Shown here piece by piece: positions 24,306 through 32,842 of a stretch of DNA of 64,000 nt; position 1 is the stretch's first letter, and every line of letters begins with the position of its first letter. The DNA is from Alkalihalobacillus bogoriensis ATCC BAA-922 (GTDB taxonomy: Bacteria; Bacillota; Bacilli; Bacillales; Bacillaceae_F): NCBI RefSeq assembly GCF_000621445.1, contig NZ_JHYI01000023.1, positions 32,226 to 96,225 of the forward strand. The letters run 5' to 3'. The notes beneath the pieces were generated by a model, which saw only the letters and a list, made by a program, of their open reading frames with translations, made no database searches and was not told where the DNA came from. The translations under genes and the position numbers were made by a program.

Positions 24306-24354
24306 GAAAGTTACGTTAGTGTCTTACTGCTAGTAAGGTGAATATAAAACTTTC
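24306..24354 (+). promoter_or_regulatory. structured segment upstream of a small membrane protein gene
   Basis: GAAAGTT (24306-24312) can pair with AACTTTC (24348-24354), enclosing a second stem CTTACT/AGTAAG (24323-24328 with 24332-24337). It ends about 10 bases before the ribosome binding site. It might be a weak terminator of the previous gene or a leader structure. Confidence 0.35.
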
Positions 24355-24377
24355 GGTTACTAAAAAGGAGGGGTAGT

Positions 24378-24743
24378 TTGTTGAAAAAGCTATTACGTTT
24401 ATTTTTAGGAATTGTATTTTTAGGTGCCGGTCTTAATGGGTTTCTCGTCATCTTTTCTATTGATCCTTGGATTGAAACAAGTGAACAAGCAATGGTGTTG
24501 TTTCAGTTTAATTACTTACTTGTTGCTGTTAAAAGCTTAGAAGTTTTATGTGGTGTGTTGTTATGTGTAAATCGGTATGTTCCACTCGCTTTAGTGCTCC
24601 TTTCTCCTATCTTAGTTAATATTCTGTTATTGCATATTTTTGTAGACCATTCCCTGCTCCCTCTTGCTTTCATTCTTTTTATTGCACATGGTATTTTAGT
24701 TCTTTTTTATAAAGACAATTTCCGCACTTTACTTAAAAGATAA
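24378..24743 (+). CDS. DoxX-like small membrane protein
   Basis: About 121 residues with four hydrophobic helices (about 5-25, 43-63, 68-90 and 95-112). LLRLFLGIVFLGAGLNGFLV at the front and VAVKSLEVLCGVLLCVNRYVP in the middle resemble the DoxX/DUF4870-like four-helix family, often linked to redox or membrane homeostasis. TTG is used as start (24378 or 24381) behind a strong AAGGAGGGG site. It is too short and generic for a firm role. Confidence 0.6.
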   Translation: MLKKLLRLFLGIVFLGAGLNGFLVIFSIDPWIETSEQAMVLFQFNYLLVAVKSLEVLCGVLLCVNRYVPLALVLLSPILVNILLLHIFVDHSLLPLAFILFIAHGILVLFYKDNFRTLLKR

Positions 24744-25006
24744 TGTTAAAATAGCTAGAACTTATCCATCACACATTCTTACTATAAGCATACATATATA
24801 GTCGAGTTCAAAAAAAGAAGAAAAAAGTCTAGACAAAAAGACTGAAATATGGAAAAATAGTAATTGTTGCACGTGGGAAACAAATTTTGTCCAAGGAACA
24901 AAATGAAACTTCCTAGATATTTTTTTACTTAAAAAGTTGCTCGTAGCCAAATTAGTTAGTGGTGGACAAAATTTATAATTAAGGTAAAAAGGAGAGGGGA
25001 AGCAAT

Positions 25007-25912
25007 ATGTATAAGAAATTTTTGTTTGTTGTCATGAGTAGTGTAGTTATCTTTTTACTAGCAGGGTGTGGAAGTGATGAAGCTTCATCTTCAACTGATT
25101 CTGAAGGGCTAGAAATCACAACGAGCTTTTCAATTTTAGGGGATGTCATTAGTGAAGTTATTGGAGACCGTGGTACAGTAAACTATATCGTTCCTATTGG
25201 AGAAGAACCGCATGAATATGAGCCAGTTCCAAGTGATTTTCAACGTGTAAGTGATTCTGATGTTTTTTACGTTCATGGCTTAAACTTAGAAGAATGGTTA
25301 GAGAAGTTAATTGAAAATGTGGGAGATGTTCCTGTTGTAACAGTTAGTGAAAACATTACTCCGATAATGCTTGAAGGAGATGAAAATGAGCCAGATCCTC
25401 ATGCATGGATGAACGTTGCTAATATGCAATCTTATATTGAAGTAATCGTTGAAGATTTAGTTGAAAGAGATCCTGAAGGTGAAGACGTTTATCGTGCAAA
25501 TGCAGAAGCTTACTTAGAAGAATTAGCTCAATTAGATGAGTGGATTAAAGAAGAAGTGCAAAAGATTCCTGAAGAGTACCGTGTGTTAGTCATTAGTGAA
25601 GATGCGTTTAAGTATTTTGGTGAGGCTTATGGGTTTCAAACAGAAGGAGTTTGGGAGCTGAACTCTCATGAAGAAGGAACTCCAAGTCAAATCGCACGCG
25701 TGATCGATGTTGTAAGAGACCAAAACCTCCCTGCAGTATTTGTTGAAACTACAGTAGACAAACGATACATGGAATCTGTCTCAAATGATTCTGGAGTCCC
25801 AATTGCCGGAGAAGTGTATACGGATGCGGTTGGCCAAGAAGGTAGTGGAGCGGAAACGTATATTTTAATGATGAAACACAATGTAGAAACATTTGTTGAA
25901 GGATTACAATGA
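25007..25912 (+). CDS. Mn/Zn-type ABC substrate-binding lipoprotein (cluster A-I), orphan
   Basis: A 301-residue lipoprotein (lipobox LLAGC). It is of the ZnuA/PsaA/MntA type with four likely metal ligands: His in EEPHEYEP (about 65), His in DPHAWMN (about 130), Glu in ISEDAFKYFG (about 196) and Asp in VYTDAVG (about 277). The 2-His, Glu, Asp pattern and lack of a His-rich loop favour manganese or ferrous iron over zinc, as in PsaA. No permease or ATPase gene adjoins it, so it must use a transporter encoded elsewhere. A GGAGAGGGG site precedes the start. No convincing Zur box or MntR box was seen upstream. Confidence 0.88.
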   Translation: MYKKFLFVVMSSVVIFLLAGCGSDEASSSTDSEGLEITTSFSILGDVISEVIGDRGTVNYIVPIGEEPHEYEPVPSDFQRVSDSDVFYVHGLNLEEWLEKLIENVGDVPVVTVSENITPIMLEGDENEPDPHAWMNVANMQSYIEVIVEDLVERDPEGEDVYRANAEAYLEELAQLDEWIKEEVQKIPEEYRVLVISEDAFKYFGEAYGFQTEGVWELNSHEEGTPSQIARVIDVVRDQNLPAVFVETTVDKRYMESVSNDSGVPIAGEVYTDAVGQEGSGAETYILMMKHNVETFVEGLQ

Positions 25913-26142
25913 TAATATAGTTCAACTTGCAGGTGATTCCCTTCGTGCTTTTGCACTGGGTCTCACCTTTTATTTATTTTTTTGAAACAAGAATAACTGA
26001 CACTACGCATTCATACTATATCATGTACGTACATTTTACTCGTAGCAAAATACGAAAAAGTAAATAAAATACGTAAAAAGTTCACAAATAAGATTGAAAA
26101 TAATGTATAATAAACAAGAATTTCATATTATGGAGGTATCTC

Positions 26143-26424
26143 ATGACGGAATATGGTGAACAATCTGTAGAGCAAGTCGATAGTAACAAACATAGTGGGA
26201 AAGCAATTGCTTCCTTAGTGTTAGGGTTAGTTGCAATTATTTTTTGGTTAATTCCTCTTTTTGGTATTCCAATTACGATTGTTGGTTTAGTACTCGGGAT
26301 TATTGCTCGTAAATCAAACAAACGAGGTATGGCAATTGCAGGTATTATCTTGTCTAGTATTTTCTTACTATTGTCTTTAATTAACGCTGTACTTGGTGCA
26401 ATTTTAGTATTAAGTGGATTTTAA
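26143..26424 (+). CDS. DUF4190 small membrane protein
   Basis: A 93-residue protein with a short polar N-terminus, then two to three helices (about 22-52 and 60-90). The pattern KAIASLVLGLVAIIFWL, then PITIVGLVLGIIARKSNKRGMAIAGIILSS is typical of DUF4190 proteins. The function is unknown; the family is common in Bacillus and may stabilise membrane complexes. GGAGGT precedes the start and a clear terminator follows. Confidence 0.85.
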   Translation: MTEYGEQSVEQVDSNKHSGKAIASLVLGLVAIIFWLIPLFGIPITIVGLVLGIIARKSNKRGMAIAGIILSSIFLLLSLINAVLGAILVLSGF

Positions 26425-26432
26425 CTTTTACA

Positions 26433-26469
26433 AAAAAAGTGAGGGCCTTTTGGTCCTCGCTTTTTTTTT
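26433..26469 (+). terminator. terminator after the DUF4190 gene
   Basis: GTGAGGGCC pairs with GGTCCTCGC (one wobble) around a TTTT loop and is followed by nine T. Confidence 0.92.
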
Positions 26470-26480
26470 AATATATTAGA

Positions 26481-26565
26481 AAACAGTGAAACTTTGAAAG
26501 CTTATTCAAGAAGAGCGAAGGCTCCGCACTTCGCTTGAAAGAAAAGACGCCCCGCGTTTTTCTTA
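26481..26565. repeat. dispersed repeat, short form (left flank of composite element 2)
   Basis: AACAGTGAAACTTTGAAAGC, then GAGCGAAGGCTCCGCACTTC, CTTGAAAGAAAAGACGCC and CCGCGTTTTTCTTAA. It is bracketed by the DUF4190 terminator on the left and the core on the right. Confidence 0.85.
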
Positions 26566-26568
26566 ATT

Positions 26569-26870
26569 GTGTAGGGAAATATAAAATAGTCGACTTGTGT
26601 ATAACATAGCTCTAATACATTCTTAGAATGAATTAGGGGTTTGGGGGACTATGAGAAAAGCGATTTTGTTGTTGATGGTAAGTAAGCGGCCATGAAAACC
26701 GTTATCTGTGAACATTGCTAGCGTTTTGGAACGTTGGAGGACAAAGGAGCCGTTAATCATCATATATCGCTAGGAATAGAGTGGCTTTTGAGTGAATAAG
26801 CGCTCCTGTGGCCGCTAAAAACTTGAAATCCGTATCATGTTCACATATAACGGCTCCTCTGACCGCGAAA
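26569..26870. repeat. core of composite repeat element 2
   Basis: It matches the core at 8538-8871. The inverted pair 26699-26715 with 26837-26853 (17 bp) and the ACAGGAGC-type pair (here AAAGGAGC with GCTCCTGT) are kept, and substitutions avoid most paired bases. The left ~80 bases differ between the two copies. No gene is seen. Confidence 0.82.
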
Positions 26871-26896
26871 ATGAGACAAGTGAGGGAGTATAAACA

Positions 26897-26990
26897 TTTT
26901 GGTTTAGTAGTGAAGCTTTGAAAGCTATTTCAAGAAGAGCGAAGGCTTCGCACTTCGCTTGAAAGAAAAGACGCTCCCGCGTTTTTCTTA
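26897..26990. repeat. dispersed repeat, short form (right flank of composite element 2)
   Basis: It opens TTTTGGTTTAGTAGTGAAGC, with AAGCTTTGAAAGCT, and ends GACGCTCCCGCGTTTTTCTTA. It is in the same orientation as the left flank and almost identical to it. Confidence 0.85.
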
Positions 26991-27035
26991 AAATATTTCC
27001 GCATTTCGCTTATTGCTTTTTTTTTGAATATATTA

Positions 27036-27065
27036 TATAGTACATTACAACAGTAATGCACTATA
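27036..27065. promoter_or_regulatory. palindromic operator upstream of the GntR-ABC operon
   Basis: TATAGTACATTAC and GTAATGCACTATA form a 13-bp inverted repeat with one mismatch around AACA. It ends about 20 bases before the GntR start codon, where autoregulation by a YtrA-type repressor would be expected. Confidence 0.7.
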
Positions 27066-27084
27066 TTAGAAAGGGGGTTATCTA

Positions 27085-27465
27085 TTGATCCTTAATACAG
27101 ACGGAACGAAACCAATATATATTCAAATTGCCGAATGGATTGAAGCAGAAATATTAGCGGGTAACATTGAATCCGATCAAAAGGTGTATTCTCAATACCA
27201 ATTAGCAGACATGTTTAATATTAATCCGGCTACAGCCGCGAAAGGGTTGACGATATTGGCTGAGGAACACATTCTTTATAAGAAAAGAGGGTTAGGGATG
27301 TTTGTTACTGACGGGGCAAAAGAAGTAATACGAAATAAACGAAAAAACCAAATCTTAAAAAGCCTAGTTCGTGAAGTAGTTCTTGAATCAAAACGATTAC
27401 ATGTCACGGAAGAAGAATTATTCTCAATGATTAAATCAACGATAAATGAAAGTGAGGAGAAGTAG
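27085..27465 (+). CDS. GntR family regulator, YtrA subfamily
   Basis: A 126-residue protein with an N-terminal GntR winged helix (IYIQIAEWIEAEILAGNI, YSQYQLADMFNINPATAAKG, then the wing RGLGMFV) and only a short C-terminal helical tail, which is the YtrA layout. The start is TTG 27085 after AAGGGGG. It precedes an ABC ATPase gene by two bases, so it is the first gene of a four-gene operon and probably represses it. In Bacillus, YtrA-type operons often respond to cell-envelope antibiotics. That inducer class is inference here. Confidence 0.88.
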   Translation: MILNTDGTKPIYIQIAEWIEAEILAGNIESDQKVYSQYQLADMFNINPATAAKGLTILAEEHILYKKRGLGMFVTDGAKEVIRNKRKNQILKSLVREVVLESKRLHVTEEELFSMIKSTINESEEK

Positions 27466-27467
27466 AA

Positions 27468-28370
27468 ATGAGCGTAGTTGATTGTTCGAATATAACGAAA
27501 ATGTATGGTCAATCCAAAGCAATTAACAATGTTTCGTTTACAATGGAAGCAAATAAACTGACTGGAATTATTGGACGCAATGGAGCGGGAAAAACGACTT
27601 TATTAAAAATGTTAGCAGGATACATTCAGCCTACATCAGGGACTGTAACTGTTTTTTCTAAGCAACCGTTTAACAATTTACATGTTTCTGCAAATTCGAT
27701 TTTAGTCGATGATAAAATGAATTTTCCTCCTACTTTAACTTTGAACGAGATTTTACAGGTGGGCCAAATGTTTTATCCAAACTGGGATTCGCAATTAGCG
27801 AGCGGTTTATTTCGTTATTTTCAATTAAATCCTAAGCAAAATCACGGGGCATTATCAAAAGGAATGAAAAGTACGTTTAATATGATTGTCGGACTTGCTT
27901 CAAGATGTAGCCTTACTATATTTGACGAGCCTACGACAGGAATGGATGCAGCTGTTCGTAGTGACTTTTATCGTGCACTTCTAAAAGATTATCTTTCATT
28001 TCCACGAACGATATTATTATCCAGTCACCACATTGATGAAGTGGAAGACATATTGGAAGACATGATATTAATTAATAATGGCACGATTTCACTGTATGAT
28101 TCGGTTGATACTGTTAAGGAACTAACAATCGGTATTAAAGGACCTCGTGTTAATGTTGAAAAATGGTTACTTAATCAAGACATTTTATTAAAAGAAACGA
28201 TTGGAACAACTGGTTGCTATGTGGTAGTAAAAGACCATTATACAAATGAGGAAAAACAACAAATGCAGCTATCAGGTCTAGAGTTAATTCCAGTTTCTAT
28301 TAGTGATGTTTGTATGTATTTAACAGGTTCTACAGAAGGGGGAATCGATGATGTCTTTAACAACCGTTAA
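27468..28370 (+). CDS. ABC ATPase (YtrB-like)
   Basis: A 300-residue nucleotide-binding protein with Walker A GRNGAGKTTLLK, signature LSKGMKSTFNM, Walker B LTIFDEPTTGMD and switch His in LSSHHIDEVED. LSKGMK in place of LSGGQ is characteristic of YtrB/BcrA-type exporters. The C-terminal ~90 residues are a regulatory extension. It begins two bases after the GntR stop and overlaps the permease gene by 23 bases. It probably powers the membrane protein encoded next. Confidence 0.88.
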   Translation: MSVVDCSNITKMYGQSKAINNVSFTMEANKLTGIIGRNGAGKTTLLKMLAGYIQPTSGTVTVFSKQPFNNLHVSANSILVDDKMNFPPTLTLNEILQVGQMFYPNWDSQLASGLFRYFQLNPKQNHGALSKGMKSTFNMIVGLASRCSLTIFDEPTTGMDAAVRSDFYRALLKDYLSFPRTILLSSHHIDEVEDILEDMILINNGTISLYDSVDTVKELTIGIKGPRVNVEKWLLNQDILLKETIGTTGCYVVVKDHYTNEEKQQMQLSGLELIPVSISDVCMYLTGSTEGGIDDVFNNR

Positions 28371-29091
28371 ACAGTCGGACATTATTTTAAAACAATATAA
28401 ATACAAATTAAATGCATTTTCTAATATGTTTTTTACTGTTTTCCTCGTGCAAGTCGTAGGTTTATTGCTTTCTTTAAATGGTACAGGAATGATGGGACAC
28501 GGGTCGGGGCGATTATATGTTAATGTTAGTTATTACTCAGCCGACCTTGTCATTGTGTTCACAATGTTAAGTATTTTTATAATGTCGATCATGTTGACGA
28601 TGAGGTCTAATCAAAATGCTGATTTTTCATTTATTACAAATCGCGCTACAACTCATTTTTCAAATGCTCTTTTTATTGTGACAATTAGTTTAACTAGTGG
28701 AATTACCGCTATATTATCAGGATATTTACTACATTCAATTATGTATTATGTAGTGGGAGTTGAATTTATTCACCTTCAAATCGGGTTAGGAACTGAGTTC
28801 ATTTTTGGTGTTGTTGCCACGATATTATATATCGTAATGTTTGGGATGATGGGGTATTTGATCGGGACACTTGCGCAAATCAACAAATTATTTGCAGTTA
28901 TCGTTCCAATTCTTTTTGTTGGGGATTTAATGGTTGCAAGTCAAAATGGTCGGAGTGGGCTTGTTATCCAATTTTTTGAGGCACTGTTTTTAGAAGATTC
29001 GTTTCCTTTATTTTTACTGAAAAATAGCATTATTATTATTTTTTGTTTTGTCATGGCCATCATTAGTTCTAATCGATTGGAGGTAAAATAA
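28348..29091 (+). CDS. ABC-type membrane permease
   Basis: A 247-residue protein with six predicted helices (about 22-42, 65-85, 108-130, 150-175, 185-200 and 225-243) and no soluble domain, fitting an ABC-2-type permease half-unit. Start ATG 28348 or 28351, behind GGGGG inside the ATPase gene. It ends in a TAATG overlap with the third gene. Sequence similarity to a specific family is not evident, so the assignment rests on context. Confidence 0.72.
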   Translation: MMSLTTVKQSDIILKQYKYKLNAFSNMFFTVFLVQVVGLLLSLNGTGMMGHGSGRLYVNVSYYSADLVIVFTMLSIFIMSIMLTMRSNQNADFSFITNRATTHFSNALFIVTISLTSGITAILSGYLLHSIMYYVVGVEFIHLQIGLGTEFIFGVVATILYIVMFGMMGYLIGTLAQINKLFAVIVPILFVGDLMVASQNGRSGLVIQFFEALFLEDSFPLFLLKNSIIIIFCFVMAIISSNRLEVK

Positions 29092-29798
29092 TGAGCATAT
29101 GGTTCGTGTTACTCATTCCAATTGTTTTGATTTTTATTATAATGATTTTGCTTTATGCTGTTAAAAGAGAACATCAAACAAATCCAGTCTTTTTTACTAG
29201 CAAGAGAGTCAAATGGCTATTTACTTTTTATGTCATTGTCCTACTTATAGGATGTGTCGCTTCCTTACTAATTCCAGTTCAACAGGCTGATAATCTAACA
29301 TTGTATACAGACGAAGATGATATGAAAGCGGAAGATCAATTTTATGAAAAAGTTTACTCTGGTCAAATCGAACAAATTGAAAATATTCAACAATTGCAAT
29401 CTGAAACGTTCCTATATCAAGGAAGTGATTTACAGTTACAAGTACAAGAGGATCAATTTATTACTGAGGTTGTTGTTGTTGAACAAAAACATCAAAACGA
29501 TGGACTCGTTGAAGTATTGTATTATTCAACAAGAGAATTAGTTGGTAGTGTGGGTTATTCTGAGCCGTTTCAAGTTATACAAAAGGAGGACTCACTTACT
29601 TTTTCTTTTCCTGAACGAATTGAGTTTGAGTTTGCCGCCAATAAACAACCATTTCCAGTAAGCCAATTTTCAGGAGAAGACTTGTTTGCTTATTCGTACC
29701 GTCATTTAATCGGACAAAATGTGATTTATATTAAAATACCTGCAGATGTACAACTTATTACGGGGGATGATTTCCCTGTTCATTATATTGTCGAATAA
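29091..29798 (+). CDS. membrane-anchored protein of the GntR-ABC operon, unknown function
   Basis: A 235-residue protein with two N-terminal helices (about 3-24 and 42-65) and a ~170-residue extracytoplasmic domain rich in Gln, Glu and aromatic residues (TDEDDMKAEDQFYEKVYSG, FPVSQFSGEDLFAYSYRHL). It is translationally coupled to the permease (TAATG). It may be an accessory sensor or binding subunit of the transporter. I do not recognise the domain. Confidence 0.7.
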   Translation: MSIWFVLLIPIVLIFIIMILLYAVKREHQTNPVFFTSKRVKWLFTFYVIVLLIGCVASLLIPVQQADNLTLYTDEDDMKAEDQFYEKVYSGQIEQIENIQQLQSETFLYQGSDLQLQVQEDQFITEVVVVEQKHQNDGLVEVLYYSTRELVGSVGYSEPFQVIQKEDSLTFSFPERIEFEFAANKQPFPVSQFSGEDLFAYSYRHLIGQNVIYIKIPADVQLITGDDFPVHYIVE

Positions 29799-29919
29799 AA
29801 GCCATCACATGTTTCTTTTCAAGGAAGGTACAAAATTATCAGCTTTTCCTTAATGCCTCCTTAATTGTATAATACCTATAATGAAAAATTTTCGGCTATG
29901 GAAAAACAGAAGGTGAGAA

Positions 29920-30612
29920 ATGAAAAAATGGGTATTTGTTATAATCTTGACTATCATTACAGGATGTGCAACATCAGAAACAATAGATGTTGGTGAATCT
30001 CCTAAACTGATACGAGAAATAGAAGAAGAAAGTTTAATCAAATGGGAATCAGAATTACCAATGATTATTGACAATTATTTACCTGTGGAAAATTATGGTA
30101 TTCGTACAGGGGCTGTTACACATATTGTCGTCCATTATATGAGTAATGTTTTTGATAAGCCGGAGTCGCCTTATGAAATAGAGGATATAAAAGAGCTTTT
30201 TACTAAGTATGGTGTATCCTCGCATTATATCATTGATCGTAATGGTGATGTGTTTCGTTTTGTCCCTGAAAAACGTGTCGCATTTCATGCTGGAGTGGGT
30301 ACAGTGCTTGGCTTCCCACAGTATGAAAACAATTTAAATCAATTTTCTATTGGAATTGAATTACTGGCAATTGGAACAAGGGAAGAAATGGTTTCTATTA
30401 TTCCTGAAGAAGTGTACGATACTATTGACCACTCTCATATTGGCTATACACCTGCTCAGTATGAGTCTTTACAATTGTTAATTGAAGATATTGTCACTCG
30501 ACATCCAACCGTTCAAATGAACCGGACGCATATTATTGGTCATGATGAATATGCACCTGGAAGAAAAAATGATCCTGGTATATTATTTGACTGGAATCAA
30601 TTAGGGTTTTAA
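29920..30612 (+). CDS. N-acetylmuramoyl-L-alanine amidase (Amidase_2) lipoprotein
   Basis: A 230-residue lipoprotein (lipobox IITGC). It has an Amidase_2/PGRP-type zinc domain, with the first ligand His in HIVVHYMS, then SSHYIIDRNGDVFRFV, AFHAGVG, FSIGIELLA, and the final HIIGHDEYAPGRKNDPG carrying the second His and the catalytic-region Lys/Asp. It should cut the MurNAc-L-Ala bond in peptidoglycan outside the membrane, possibly in wall recycling or germination. No wall-binding repeats are present; anchoring is by lipid. AAGGTGAG precedes the start. Confidence 0.9.
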   Translation: MKKWVFVIILTIITGCATSETIDVGESPKLIREIEEESLIKWESELPMIIDNYLPVENYGIRTGAVTHIVVHYMSNVFDKPESPYEIEDIKELFTKYGVSSHYIIDRNGDVFRFVPEKRVAFHAGVGTVLGFPQYENNLNQFSIGIELLAIGTREEMVSIIPEEVYDTIDHSHIGYTPAQYESLQLLIEDIVTRHPTVQMNRTHIIGHDEYAPGRKNDPGILFDWNQLGF

Positions 30613-30641
30613 AAGAATAAAAAAAGGTAGGTAAGGTATAT

Positions 30642-31025
30642 ATGATTGAAATAAAAAGTTTGCATCATGTAAGCCTGGCAATAACAGATGTAGAACAATC
30701 AAAACAATTTTATAAAGACAAACTAGGATTTGTTGAAATCGAAAGACCACCTTTTGATTTTCCAGGTATTTGGTTTCAAATCGGTAACCAACAATTACAT
30801 TTAATTCAATACGATTTAGCCAAAACATTACGTCATACGCAAAATATTGATTCTAAAGATGGGCATCTCGCCATCAGGGTGGCTAGTTATTCGGCAACGT
30901 TACAACATTTACAAGGCAATAACATTCCGGTTCTTGAAAAACCGAACAGTAAAAGTGGTTTCAAACAAATTTTTGTTACAGACCCTGACGGTAATGTTAT
31001 TGAATTTAATGTCGAAATAAAATAA
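30642..31025 (+). CDS. VOC family protein (glyoxalase-like)
   Basis: A 127-residue protein. LHHVSLAITDVEQSKQFYKDKLGF opens the fold and VTDPDGNVIEFN closes it. The ligands His (HHVSL), His (QLHLIQYD or DGHLAIRV) and Glu (VIEFN) are all present, so unlike the VOC protein at 20.9 kb it can bind a divalent metal. It starts about 30 bases after the amidase gene and may be co-transcribed with it. The substrate is unknown. Confidence 0.87.
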   Translation: MIEIKSLHHVSLAITDVEQSKQFYKDKLGFVEIERPPFDFPGIWFQIGNQQLHLIQYDLAKTLRHTQNIDSKDGHLAIRVASYSATLQHLQGNNIPVLEKPNSKSGFKQIFVTDPDGNVIEFNVEIK

Positions 31026-31072
31026 CGATAATTATATTATGTTAACAAATAATGACGTATTTTTATTTAGTC

Positions 31073-31107
31073 TATACAAGCTAATTGTGATAAAATTAGC
31101 TTGTATA
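31073..31107. promoter_or_regulatory. perfect 14-bp palindrome upstream of the SatD-DUF3307 operon
   Basis: TATACAAGCTAATT and AATTAGCTTGTATA are separated by GTGATAA. The repeat ends 28 bases before the start codon and has no T run after it, so an operator or 5' leader hairpin is likelier than a terminator. Confidence 0.75.
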
Positions 31108-31135
31108 AACTAATGATAAAGGCGGTTGTTGTAAT

Positions 31136-31873
31136 ATGAGTACACCGATATCAATTTTTATGATGGATGTATCGAATTCAACGAGTAAATTTAATTGGAA
31201 CGAAGTAACAAACTATTTGAACAACCTAGAAAAAGCAATAGCGGAGTGGACGAAAAACTGCCCCTTTTCGATTGTGAAGCATCGAAAAGGGGATGAAATC
31301 CTATTCATTGCAGAAGGTTACACAACAGCCTACATTATCGCTTATTATACGAGGTTGCTATGGGAATATCCAGAACAACCTCCTTATTTCGGAATGACGT
31401 TTGGAGATGTTGAAGAAGACCCTCGTAAAATTGATATCGAAACATGGAATCATCCTCTATTTAAAAAAACAAGAATGGCGTTAGAGACTGAAAAAAAGAT
31501 AGGTCGACCTAAAGGGATAAGTATCCATCTTCATCCCAGTTTTTTTTCTTTGCCATTAGAAATTGAGAGTTTTGAATCTACCTTAAATTTATTATTTGAG
31601 TTACAGTGTACATTAATAGAGGAACAAACACCTCCGCAACGAACTGTATGTTTTTTATATTCTTTATTTTTTGAGCAAAAGAAAATAGCGGACTTGCTAC
31701 AAAAAACACCTGCTACGATTTCAAACCACTTCAAAAAAGGAAAAACAAAGCTTATTACTAAAACCTTTTCTCATATTCTTCAATTGATTAATAAGGAAGA
31801 AACTACAACCGCTAACATTGTGAAAAAACAAATCATATTGACACACCCTTTAATTCGAAAGGAGCTATTATGA
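31136..31873 (+). CDS. SatD-like protein with C-terminal helix-turn-helix
   Basis: A 245-residue protein. The N-terminal ~110 residues (ISIFMMDVSNSTSKFNW, KHRKGDEILFIAEGY, MTFGDVEEDP) look like a nucleotide-cyclase-like fold found in SatD-family proteins. A C-terminal helix-turn-helix follows (FFEQKKIADLLQKTPATISNHFKKGKTKLI, about 178-210). It is paired with a DUF3307 membrane gene by an ATGA overlap, the usual SatD partner. A perfect palindrome sits at its promoter, so autoregulation via the helix-turn-helix is plausible. No catalytic metal motif is certain. Confidence 0.75.
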   Translation: MSTPISIFMMDVSNSTSKFNWNEVTNYLNNLEKAIAEWTKNCPFSIVKHRKGDEILFIAEGYTTAYIIAYYTRLLWEYPEQPPYFGMTFGDVEEDPRKIDIETWNHPLFKKTRMALETEKKIGRPKGISIHLHPSFFSLPLEIESFESTLNLLFELQCTLIEEQTPPQRTVCFLYSLFFEQKKIADLLQKTPATISNHFKKGKTKLITKTFSHILQLINKEETTTANIVKKQIILTHPLIRKELL

Positions 31874-32745
31874 TTGTCCTCGGTCTTCTAGTAGGTCATC
31901 TCATTGCTGATTTTTATTTGCAGACGGAGAAAATGGTTTTAGAGAAAAAGAAATATTTAGGTAAACACGTATTTCACCACACGATGATAACGTTACTGGT
32001 AGTCACTTGTTTTTATATTGGGAGTGGACATCACCAAAATTTGCTTTACCATATCGTGTTGCCAACAATTTTACTTATCATGTTTCATATTTTGATTGAT
32101 TTAGGAAAAATTTATGCTCCCCGAATTTTTCCGATTAATATAAGAACGACTTATCGTGATTTAATTTTGTTTATTTCTGACCAAGTATTACATCTCCTAT
32201 CTATTTTTGTCATCGCGTTTTTCTTCTTTGATTTTGACATCATTTATTTTTGGGATCAGATATTATCTTTGTTTGAGGGAGAATCTATCGTGTTAGCTCC
32301 TGGTGAGCGTTTACTTTTTCTTCTCGTTATGTTTATTATAGTCACTGTTGTAACAGGACATGTCATTCGAATTTTGTTAGGTCCATTCCACCCACATTTA
32401 GCCTTATTTGAAGGGAAATATACAATTTCTGGACATATTTATAGTGATACATTAAATCAGAATAGGAAACAACAATCAGGTATTTCTGAAGAATATTCCT
32501 ATTTGCTCTTTACGCAACAAAAACTTTCAAGGGGAAAAACGATCGGTTACATTGAAAGATTAGTTGTTATTCTTCTCGTCATTCAAGGTGCATATGGAGC
32601 CATTGGATTTGTTATCGCTGCAAAAGCATTAGCACGGTTCAAACAAATGGATGATAGAGATTGGGCGGAGTATTTTTTGTTAGGGACATTAACGTCAATG
32701 TTTTTAGCTATCGTGTATGGAATGATGATTCGTCAAATGATATAA
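31870..32745 (+). CDS. DUF3307 membrane protein
   Basis: A 291-residue protein. It opens with LLVGHLIADFYLQTEKMVLEK, then HHTMITLLVV and FHILIDLGK, the His/Asp-containing membrane signature of DUF3307. Seven or so helices are spread over the chain, with a cytosolic loop at about 175-225 (SGHIYSDTLNQNRKQ). The function is unknown; the conserved GHLIADFxLQ and HxxID motifs resemble metal-dependent membrane hydrolases. Coupled to the SatD-like gene. Confidence 0.85.
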   Translation: MIVLGLLVGHLIADFYLQTEKMVLEKKKYLGKHVFHHTMITLLVVTCFYIGSGHHQNLLYHIVLPTILLIMFHILIDLGKIYAPRIFPINIRTTYRDLILFISDQVLHLLSIFVIAFFFFDFDIIYFWDQILSLFEGESIVLAPGERLLFLLVMFIIVTVVTGHVIRILLGPFHPHLALFEGKYTISGHIYSDTLNQNRKQQSGISEEYSYLLFTQQKLSRGKTIGYIERLVVILLVIQGAYGAIGFVIAAKALARFKQMDDRDWAEYFLLGTLTSMFLAIVYGMMIRQMI

Positions 32746-32842
32746 AGGTTTATAATGTTTAAGGGGGAGTTAAATTATTATTGTCACAGCACTACTTTTT
32801 AACTAGAATTACTTTTAACTAACAAACTAAGAGGAGGGCAAA

